From positions 1-10,928 of the forward strand of contig JAZOLO010000014.1 in assembly GCA_045653035.1 (NCBI GenBank): DNA of 10,928 bases. The letters run 5' to 3'. The translations under genes and the position numbers were made by a program. Shown piece after piece: positions 6,731-10,928 of the stretch. Each line of letters begins with the position of its first letter. The first letter of the stretch is position 1. The DNA comes from RGIG6353 sp045653035 (lineage in GTDB: Bacteria > Bacillota > Clostridia > Oscillospirales > SIG627). Below the pieces are notes generated by a model, which was not told the DNA's origin, ran no database searches, and saw only the letters and a program-made list of their open reading frames with translations.

Positions 6731-7530
6731 TTTTTAAATACCAATATATAGAACGAAGCCTTGTCGTGAAGCACCTTAGAGCTTCTTATTTTATCCTCTG
6801 CCCCCTCGGGGGTACGCCAGAAGTAGGGTGTCATTCTGAAAAGGGAGAGTATTTCTTCGGGTGAGGTGAGAACAAGGTCAAAGCAAACGCCTATCTTTTC
6901 TACCTCCTCAAAGCCTTCGTAGGAAATATCTGCCTCGGTGTTAAGGTAGGGCTTTTCGTAAAGAAGCGTCTTTAAAGAAAAGAGATGCTCGGGTGCAGGT
7001 ACAACGTAGAGAAGATGACCGCCTTTTTTTAAAACTCTTTTGTATTCCTTATCCGCCATCGGGGAAAATACGTTTGTGATTATGTCAACCGACTCGTTCT
7101 TAAGAGGGAGAGAGTAGACACTTGCCGCTGCCGCCTCGCAGGGGAAATACTTTGCCGTAACGTTTACGGCGTTTTTGGAAATATCAACGCCGAGAGAGCT
7201 TTCAGCCTTTATCTCCTCGGCAACGCTTTTCATGTAGTAGCCCGTACCGCACCCTGCATCAAGATAGACGGGAGAGGGAGGCGCGTATTTTTTTGCCGTC
7301 TCGGAGAGAGCTTTTTTTAAAGGCTCGTAGTGACCGCCGAGAAGAAAATCACGTCGGGAAGTGACCATATCCTTGCTGTCGCCGGGGGTGCTTGAATTCA
7401 TTTTATCGGGAGTGAGAAGATTTACGTAGCCCGATTTCGCTCTGTCAAAGGAATGTCCCTTTTGGCATCGGTAAAGACGTTCTTCTTTTGTAAGTATCTC
7501 ACCGCAGACGGGACAGGTAAAAAGCGTCAT
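6727..7530 (-). CDS. rlmA: 23S rRNA (guanine-N1)-methyltransferase, RlmA family
   Basis: The 267-residue product has an N-terminal zinc finger (C6, C9, C22, H26) followed by a Rossmann S-adenosylmethionine domain with DAGCGTGYY (91-99). PGDSKDMVTSRRDFLLGGHYEPL (49-71) and the late TPYFWRT motif (234-240) are characteristic of RlmA proteins. These methylate N1 of a guanine in helix 35 of 23S rRNA: G745 in RlmA(I), G748 in RlmA(II)/TlrB, the latter lowering sensitivity to tylosin-type macrolides. Gram-positive bacteria usually carry the G748 type, so that is the likelier target, but this is inference. A GAAAGGAG site (7541-7548) lies ten bases before the ATG, and a consensus promoter is further upstream. 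It is the first gene of a probable unit with the DHHW gene and glk. Confidence 0.93.
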   Translation of the reverse strand: MTLFTCPVCGEILTKEERLYRCQKGHSFDRAKSGYVNLLTPDKMNSSTPGDSKDMVTSRRDFLLGGHYEPLKKALSETAKKYAPPSPVYLDAGCGTGYYMKSVAEEIKAESSLGVDISKNAVNVTAKYFPCEAAAASVYSLPLKNESVDIITNVFSPMADKEYKRVLKKGGHLLYVVPAPEHLFSLKTLLYEKPYLNTEADISYEGFEEVEKIGVCFDLVLTSPEEILSLFRMTPYFWRTPEGAEDKIRSSKVLHDKASFYILVFKK

Positions 7531-7585
7531 TTTGACAAAGCTCCTTTCAGGTTTTTATAAAGCAAAACCTTGCACACTATATCTT

Positions 7586-7613
7586 TTGTCAGTATACCAC
7601 TAAAGTGTATAAT
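7586..7613 (+). promoter_or_regulatory. Sigma-A promoter for the YitT-family gene
   Basis: A -35 TTGTCA (7586-7591) and a perfect -10 TATAAT (7608-7613) are spaced by 16 bp. Transcription should start near 7620, only about 20 bases before the ATG, and that short leader is nearly all A/T with no clear ribosome site. Confidence 0.75.
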
Positions 7614-7619
7614 TTTCAA
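7591..7619 (-). promoter_or_regulatory. Sigma-A promoter for rlmA
   Basis: On the minus strand a -35 TTGAAA (7614-7619) and a -10 TATACT (7591-7596) are spaced by 17 bp. Transcription should start near 7584, giving a leader of about 53 bases. It overlaps the oppositely directed yitT-type promoter almost completely. Confidence 0.8.
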
Positions 7620-7641
7620 GAGATTTATATATAATAATTAT

Positions 7642-8499
7642 ATGAAAAATTATTTGTATCTGATTTTAGGCTCTTTCCTTTTTTCTGTAAGCGTTGCATG
7701 GGTTGCATCACCTACAGGACTTGTATCGGGAGGAGTGTCGGGCGTTGGAATAGTTATAAAGGAAATAACAGGTGTTATTCCTATTGCCCTCACAAGCTTT
7801 GCCCTCAACGTACCCCTTTTTATTATAAGCTTTTTTCAAAGGGGATTTCGGTTTATCGCAAAGTCACTTTTTGCATTTTTGCTTCTTACGGTACTTCTTG
7901 CGGTATTTGAGTCTATCCCATCGCCGTTTTTCTTCGGGGACGATTTCCTTGCCGCCGCCCTTGTCTTTGGAGTTTTGTCCGGAGTGGGACTTGGATTGGT
8001 GTTAAGGTCGGGGGCTACCTCGGGAGGCACCGATATGCTTGCCGCCATTATAAAAAGGAAAAAGCCCCATCTTAAAATGTCACAGATTATTCTCGCGGTA
8101 GACGTGGCGGTAATCCTCATGGGTATTTTTCTTTTCGGACTTCGCAAAGGGATTTACGCGTCTTTTGCCCTCGTTATTGCAACAAAGGTAATGGACGGTG
8201 TGGTAAACGGCTTCTCCACCTCAAAGGCGGTTTTTATACTGTCAAAAAAGGATAAGGACATTTCACGCTTCATAATGGATACGCTTGAAAGAGGTGTTAC
8301 CGGAATTGAAGCAAGGGGACTTTTTACAAATTCCGAAAAGACGCTTCTTTTTTCTGTGGTGTCAAGGTCGGAGCTTGTGAAGATAAGAAAAACCGTTGGT
8401 GAAATTGACCCCGATGCCTTTGTTTTTGTAACCGATGCGGTGGAGGTTTTGGGCAACGGTTTTGGAAATCTTGTTCCAAACAAGGACTTTTTAGGCTAA
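7642..8499 (+). CDS. YitT-family membrane protein (DUF161 plus DUF2179)
   Basis: The product has 285 residues from the chosen start. The N-terminal part has about six hydrophobic segments (near 4-22, 47-65, 72-90, 103-122, 147-166, 170-190). Two similar glycine-rich motifs, TGLVSGGVSGVG (25-36) and SGATSGGTDM (123-132), each open a repeat half. The C-terminal soluble domain (about 195-275) is DUF2179, a ferredoxin-like domain thought to sense a ligand. The family is widespread in Firmicutes and its substrate is not established; a transport role is inferred. The start at 7642 is chosen because an upstream in-frame ATG at 7570 lies before the promoter and its extra residues are not family-like. 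No clear SD precedes 7642, so translation from a short A/T-rich leader is likely. Confidence 0.9.
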   Translation: MKNYLYLILGSFLFSVSVAWVASPTGLVSGGVSGVGIVIKEITGVIPIALTSFALNVPLFIISFFQRGFRFIAKSLFAFLLLTVLLAVFESIPSPFFFGDDFLAAALVFGVLSGVGLGLVLRSGATSGGTDMLAAIIKRKKPHLKMSQIILAVDVAVILMGIFLFGLRKGIYASFALVIATKVMDGVVNGFSTSKAVFILSKKDKDISRFIMDTLERGVTGIEARGLFTNSEKTLLFSVVSRSELVKIRKTVGEIDPDAFVFVTDAVEVLGNGFGNLVPNKDFLG

Positions 8500-8525
8500 A
8501 AATGCCCTTAATCAGGGGCTTTTTC
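8498..8525 (+). terminator. Terminator of the YitT-family gene
   Basis: An imperfect stem AAAAATGCCCT / AGGGGCTTTTT with loop TAATC begins at the stop codon and ends in a T-run. It has a two-base internal mismatch or bulge, so strength is moderate. Confidence 0.65.
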
Positions 8526-8529
8526 AGAA

Positions 8530-8593
8530 ATTTAAAAATTTTTTTATTTTTTTTAAAAAAACTATTGATTTTTTGAAAACACTGTGCTATAAT
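8530..8593 (+). promoter_or_regulatory. Strong stable-RNA promoter with extended -10 and A/T-rich UP-like tract
   Basis: A -35 TTGATT (8565-8570) and -10 TATAAT (8588-8593) are 17 bp apart, and TGC before the -10 makes it an extended -10. The 8530-8561 stretch just upstream is runs of A and T, as in the UP elements of rRNA promoters. The leader before the 5S gene holds two small hairpins, 8600-8613 and GTTCAC-GAGA-GTGGAC at 8619-8634, probably part of processing. Confidence 0.8.
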
Positions 8594-8639
8594 AATCAAG
8601 CCTTGAGAGAGGCAACAGGTTCACGAGAGTGGACAGATA

Positions 8640-8755
8640 GTCAGTGACTTTGTTGATGAGGGTACACCCGTTCCCATTCCGAACACGGTAGTTAAGCTCA
8701 TCTATGCCGACAATACTTGGCGGGAAGCTGCCCGGGAAGATAGGTCGTCGCTGAC
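8640..8755 (+). rRNA. rrf: 5S ribosomal RNA
   Basis: The conserved core CCCGTTCCCATTCCGAACAC and the following GTTAAGCTCAT stretch are present, and the GCGGGAAGCTGCCCGGGAA arm is intact. Ends are set by helix I, in which GTCAGTGAC (8640-8648) pairs with GTCGCTGAC (8747-8755) with one G-T pair, giving 116 nt. No 23S rRNA lies upstream; the gene has its own promoter and is co-transcribed with tRNA-Asn. Confidence 0.95.
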
Positions 8756-8763
8756 TTTTATAT

Positions 8764-8840
<77 letters not shown>

Positions 8841-8872
8841 AAAAAAGCACTTGCGAAAGCAAGTGCTTTTTT
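8841..8872 (+). terminator. Terminator of the 5S-tRNA-Asn transcript
   Basis: A perfect 14-bp stem, AAAAAAGCACTTGC with GCAAGTGCTTTTTT, closes a GAAA (GNRA) tetraloop and ends in six T. It starts two bases after the tRNA CCA. The A and T runs at both sides would let it act in either direction. Confidence 0.92.
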
Positions 8873-8874
8873 CA

Positions 8875-9043
8875 ACGATGTGTTCCGCAAGCGGAACGTG
8901 ATGTGTACTTCGTACGTGATGTTTCCTTCGGAAGTGAAGTGTGCCTTCGGCACGTGATAAGGAACACATCACATCACTGTGACCGTAGGGAGCAACATCA
9001 CTATGCGAAGCATAACATCACTTTGGCGAAGCCAAACTTCACG
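8875..9043. repeat. Array of variable small hairpins separated by a constant 7-nt linker (GTGATGT / ACATCAC)
   Basis: Left half: hairpin 1 (8882-8897), hairpin 2 GTAC-TTC-GTAC (8905-8915), hairpin 3 TTCC-TTC-GGAA (8923-8933) and hairpin 4 GTGCC-TTC-GGCAC (8941-8953). The linkers between them read GTGATGT (8898-8904 and 8916-8922) and GTGAAGT (8934-8940). Right half: hairpin 5 TATGC-GAA-GCATA (9002-9014) and hairpin 6 TTTGGC-GAA-GCCAAA (9022-9036). Here the linkers are the complement, ACATCAC (8966-8972, 8995-9001, 9015-9021) and ACTTCAC (9036-9042). Stem sequences differ while pairing is kept; most left loops are TTC and the right loops are GAA. The halves could pair through their linkers with the hairpins protruding. 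No protein is plausibly encoded. I do not recognise the family. Confidence 0.8.
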
Positions 9044-9106
9044 AAAATCAAAGCTGTAAAACATTAAAAAATATATAACATAAAAGCCAAACTGAAATCT
9101 CAGTCT

Positions 9107-9121
9107 AAAAGCACTTGCGAA
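9107..9121 (+). repeat. 15-bp direct repeat of part of the tRNA-Asn terminator
   Basis: AAAAGCACTTGCGAA is identical to 8843-8857 inside the terminator stem. Past it, this copy reads GGCGTGCTTCTC, a degenerate version of the second arm that no longer pairs well. It could be a duplicated or decayed terminator, or a remnant att site marking an element end. Confidence 0.5.
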
Positions 9122-9170
9122 GGCGTGCTTCTCAAAAGGATGTTAACGAAAAAGCCGATTGAGAGAGAAT

Positions 9171-9204
9171 AAAGTACAGTTATGAAAATAGCTGTACTTT
9201 TTCT
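9171..9204 (+). terminator. Terminator-like hairpin before the mobile element genes
   Basis: A 12-bp stem, AAAGTACAGTTA with TAGCTGTACTTT (one G-T pair), with loop TGAAAA, is followed by further T. No gene on the plus strand ends just before it, so it may shield the element genes from host transcription or take part in attenuation. Confidence 0.7.
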
Positions 9205-9243
9205 TTTGCTCAAAAAAGGCTACACAATGTTAACACAAGGTAT

Positions 9244-9272
9244 AAGTCGTATCGAAATGATGCGGCTTTTTT
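9244..9272 (+). terminator. Terminator hairpin directly upstream of the winged-helix gene
   Basis: AAGTCGTATC pairs with GATGCGGCTT through ten pairs including two G-T, with loop GAAAT, followed by T at 9269-9272. The AAAAGGAGG ribosome site of the next gene starts only a few bases later, so a transcript must read through it to express that gene unless an unseen promoter lies in between. Confidence 0.65.
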
Positions 9273-9293
9273 GTTTGAAAAGGAGGTTATATA

Positions 9294-9590
9294 ATGAAAA
9301 AGTTAAAAGGCAATTTTACAACTATACTTAACAAGATTATCACAGATAAAAGTATTAGTGGAAACGCATTTAGAATACTTTGTTATCTATGTATGCGGTC
9401 AGGAAATGACAACTCCTGTTTCCCTTCTCTTGATACAATTCATCAGGATACAGGTATCAGTTTGACAACAGTCAAAAATGCGATACCCAAATTAGTTAAG
9501 GCGGGTTATATCGTAAAGGTTAATCGCAAAAAGAGTAATGGTTGTTCTTCATCAAATCTCTATCGACTGACCGATAAAGTGTTCGAATAA
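9294..9590 (+). CDS. Small winged helix-turn-helix protein (HTH_36-like)
   Basis: The 98-residue product has a winged-helix core: CFPSLDTIHQDTGISLTTVKN (42-62) gives the helix-turn-helix, with the recognition helix around 57-69, followed by a wing (71-91, GYIVKVNRKKSNGCSSSNLY). This arrangement matches the HTH_36 group and the DNA-binding domains of some plasmid replication initiators. Such small proteins are common near mobC and relaxase genes in mobilizable elements of Clostridia. An excellent AAAAGGAGG ribosome site lies seven bases before the ATG. Two terminator hairpins precede it. The gene is more A/T-rich than the arg genes to the left, in line with acquired DNA. Whether it is a regulator or a replication accessory protein cannot be told from the sequence. 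Confidence 0.8.
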   Translation: MKKLKGNFTTILNKIITDKSISGNAFRILCYLCMRSGNDNSCFPSLDTIHQDTGISLTTVKNAIPKLVKAGYIVKVNRKKSNGCSSSNLYRLTDKVFE

Positions 9591-9656
9591 CTAGTGGTTA
9601 TTTTTTGGCTTAGGTGGTGTGAAAAACGACTACAAATAATATACAGTTAATAATAA

Positions 9657-9772
9657 CATAGGGTTATTGGATAAGAATAATATAAGCATAAAAATTTCAT
9701 AGGGTATAAGTTTAATTGATTAGCACCTCTTTCGAGAACCGCAAATCAATTATTTTTTTCTTCCAATAACCC
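9657..9772. repeat. Nested long-range inverted repeat in the element's non-coding region
   Basis: GGGTTATTGG (9661-9670) is perfectly complementary to CCAATAACCC (9763-9772). Inside it, TAATTGATT (9713-9721) pairs with AATCAATTA (9744-9752) and continues past an A-A mismatch into GC/GC, around a small inner TCT-TTCG-AGA hairpin (9728-9737). CATAGGGT also occurs twice as a direct repeat (9657-9664, 9698-9705). The arrangement suggests a folded single-stranded DNA signal or a protein-binding region. Confidence 0.6.
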
Positions 9773-9774
9773 AT

Positions 9775-9940
9775 AAAAATTTGAAACACCGTTTCAAATT
9801 TTTTGCGCGAAAATTCTCGCACACGAGAATTTGAGAATTTCCCAGACTTAGGTCTGGGGCAAGCATAGCGTCCGGCTGTCTGCCTGCCGCGAAGCGCCTC
9901 CCTGAAGGCGCATTTTTCTCGGGCAGAAGCCCGGACCCAC
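9775..9940. other. oriT: Probable origin of transfer (oriT) region upstream of mobC
   Basis: Successive inverted repeats are packed here. A 13-bp perfect stem with loop ACC lies at 9775-9803, AAATTCTCG-CACA-CGAGAATTT at 9811-9832, CCCAGAC-TTAG-GTCTGGG at 9841-9858, GCGCC/GGCGC at 9895-9911, and CGGGC-AGAA-GCCCG at 9920-9933. GAGAATTT is tandemly repeated at 9825-9840, and GTCCGG (9870-9875) can pair with CCGGAC (9931-9936). The 9841-9940 part is much more G/C-rich than the surrounding DNA. Position just before mobC and the relaxase is where MOBP elements normally keep oriT. The nic site itself cannot be placed with confidence. The whole gene-free stretch 9591-9972 holds only this and the nested repeat at 9657-9772. 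Confidence 0.6.
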
Positions 9941-9972
9941 TTTTTATAATAATTAGAATTGGAGTGATTTAT

Positions 9973-10290
9973 ATGGCAAATAAAAGAAAAAGAGATGAAA
10001 CATTAACGATAAGAGTTACAGAGAAAGAGAAGCAATATATAAAGAAGCGTGCAGAAAAAGCAGGTCTCTCTGTTACAGATTATATAGTCAGGCTTTCTCT
10101 CGAAACACCTATCTTTATTCCCGTCAATATGCAACCGTTTTTATTGGAACTTAAGCGCATTGGTAACAACATTAATCAGTTGACAACAAAGGTAAATTCT
10201 AAGGTTTTTTCATCGTATAATTTCCGTGAATTTATCGATGCACTTGAAAAATTAACTGAGCGTATTGGCGAAGTTGGAAGGAGGAAATAA
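9973..10290 (+). CDS. mobC: MobC-type plasmid mobilization relaxosome protein
   Basis: The 105-residue product has a basic N-terminus and a ribbon-helix-helix-like segment LTIRVTEKEKQYIKKRAEK (11-29) followed by GLSVTDYIVRLSL (31-43). It then has LKRIGNNINQLTTKVNS (60-76), the hallmark of the MobC family (L-x-R-I-G-N-N-x-N-Q). MobC binds oriT beside the nic site and helps the relaxase open the strands. The ATG at 9973 has a GGAG site (9961-9964) eight bases before it; an in-frame GTG at 9964 overlaps that site and is less likely. Its stop overlaps the relaxase start (TAATG), showing that the two are translated together. The putative oriT lies directly upstream. Confidence 0.9.
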   Translation: MANKRKRDETLTIRVTEKEKQYIKKRAEKAGLSVTDYIVRLSLETPIFIPVNMQPFLLELKRIGNNINQLTTKVNSKVFSSYNFREFIDALEKLTERIGEVGRRK

Positions 10291-10928
10291 TGGCAACATT
10301 AAATGCAATTCGTTCAACAAAACAAAGCCCGAGTGCAATGCGCGGACTCATTAATTATTGTCTTCAGGAGAAGAAAACTTTTGATATGAATTCAGATAGA
10401 AAACTTATCACCGGAGTGAACTGTATCGCTCAAAATGCTTACACTGAATTTATGACAACCAAGGCAGTATATCATAACGAGGGCGGAGTGAATTTTTATC
10501 ACTTCTCTCAATCGTTTTCTCCCGAAGAAAAAATCACACCCGAAGAGGCTCATGAGGTAGCGATTGAGTTCGTAAAGAAAGCATGGCCGGGGCATGAAGT
10601 TTTGGTTTGTACACACATGGATGAACCTCATTTACATTCAAATATTGTTGTTAATTCTGTAAATTTCGAGAACGGTACAAAGCTTCATTTATCACCAAAT
10701 TCACTCAAAGTTTTGCGAGATTTAAATGACGAAGTTTGTATAAGTCATGGCTTCTCTGTTCTGCCGCCTTATGAAAAAGGTCGCAAAGGTATGTCTACAA
10801 GAGAATACCGAGCTGCCGAAAAAGGTCAGAGCTGGAAGTTCAGGCTTATGAGTGATATTAAATATGCGATGGAACGAAGCGGTAACCGTGAACAATTTAC
10901 AAAAGAAATGGCAAAACAAGGATACGAA
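10290..10928 (+). CDS. Relaxase/mobilization nuclease (MOBP type), N-terminal part
   Basis: The frame is open for 213 codons to the window edge, so the C-terminal part is missing. The N-terminus matches the VirD2-like relaxase domain that nicks oriT and stays covalently bound through a tyrosine. The candidate tyrosine Y23 lies in INYCLQEKKT. NFYHFSQSFSPEEKITPEEAH (68-88) is a typical family segment. The metal-binding histidine motif is CTHMDEPHLHSNIVVNSVNF (107-126), with H109, D111, H114 and H116. Next comes a region rich in the usual basic and aromatic residues (TREYRAAEKGQSWKF). An AAGGAGG site (10278-10284) precedes the ATG, which shares its A with the mobC stop. Together with mobC and oriT this makes a mobilizable unit that probably needs a helper conjugation system; no type IV secretion genes are visible, though they could lie outside the window. 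Confidence 0.93.
   Translation, partial: MATLNAIRSTKQSPSAMRGLINYCLQEKKTFDMNSDRKLITGVNCIAQNAYTEFMTTKAVYHNEGGVNFYHFSQSFSPEEKITPEEAHEVAIEFVKKAWPGHEVLVCTHMDEPHLHSNIVVNSVNFENGTKLHLSPNSLKVLRDLNDEVCISHGFSVLPPYEKGRKGMSTREYRAAEKGQSWKFRLMSDIKYAMERSGNREQFTKEMAKQGYE

Noticed and set aside
7570..7641. An upstream in-frame ATG that would lengthen the YitT-family protein by 24 residues
   Set aside because: It lies before the only good promoter, and the extra residues are unlike the family.
8875..9043. CRISPR array
   Set aside because: The constant part is only 7 nt, the variable parts are self-complementary and 11-17 nt, linker orientation inverts halfway, and no cas genes are present.
9619..9640. A tiny leader peptide frame, GTG-AAA-AAC-GAC-TAC-AAA-TAA, after an AGGTGG stretch
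   Set aside because: Only six codons, a GTG start, and no hairpin pair nearby that its translation would control.
10392..10631. A 79-codon open frame on the minus strand
   Set aside because: It is a shadow of the relaxase, covering the segment that encodes its histidine motif on the plus strand.

Overview
The window looks like chromosomal DNA of an anaerobic Firmicute of the class Clostridia, probably a gut Oscillospirales-type organism. The grounds are the arginine gene order with a type-2 ArgC, strong AGGAGG-type ribosome sites, consensus sigma-A promoters, a YitT-family protein, and a Clostridia-type MobC/relaxase module. This placement is inference from gene style; no species can be named from the sequence alone.

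The left 7.5 kb lies on the minus strand. Read in the direction of transcription it runs rlmA (23S rRNA guanine-N1 methyltransferase), a DHHW/AlgJ-like SGNH protein, a ROK-family glucokinase, then the arginine cluster argC, argJ, argB, argD and the first codons of a gene that is probably argF. ArgJ looks like the bifunctional form, so argC-J-B-D gives the acetyl cycle from glutamate to ornithine, and argF would carry on to citrulline. The argC promoter is overlapped by a perfect ARG-box match, and a weaker second box lies exactly 30 bp (centre to centre) downstream, so ArgR/AhrC repression by arginine is likely. Two copies of a two-hairpin intergenic repeat interrupt the arg cluster (argJ-argB and argD-argF). 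The second copy has about 100 bp of extra, hairpin-containing DNA in the apical loop of one hairpin.

At 7.58-7.62 kb two opposing promoters overlap almost completely; one drives rlmA leftwards and the other a YitT-family membrane protein rightwards. This gene ends at a terminator and is followed by a strong promoter with an extended -10 and an A/T tract. It drives a stand-alone 5S rRNA gene and tRNA-Asn(GTT), closed by a perfect 14-bp GAAA-loop terminator.

Just after the tRNA terminator (8875-9043) is an array of small hairpins of different stem sequence separated by a constant 7-nt linker, GTGATGT on the left half and its complement ACATCAC on the right half. It matches no class I know and is the most unusual structure here. 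The 454 bp between the tRNA and the next gene hold this array, a 15-bp repeat of part of the tRNA terminator, and two further terminator hairpins; I see nothing else in 9044-9106 or 9122-9170.

From about 9.1 kb onward the sequence looks like an integrated mobilizable element: a small winged-helix protein, a 380-bp non-coding region full of inverted repeats (likely oriT and perhaps other origin signals), mobC, and the N-terminal 213 residues of a MOBP-type relaxase that runs off the window.
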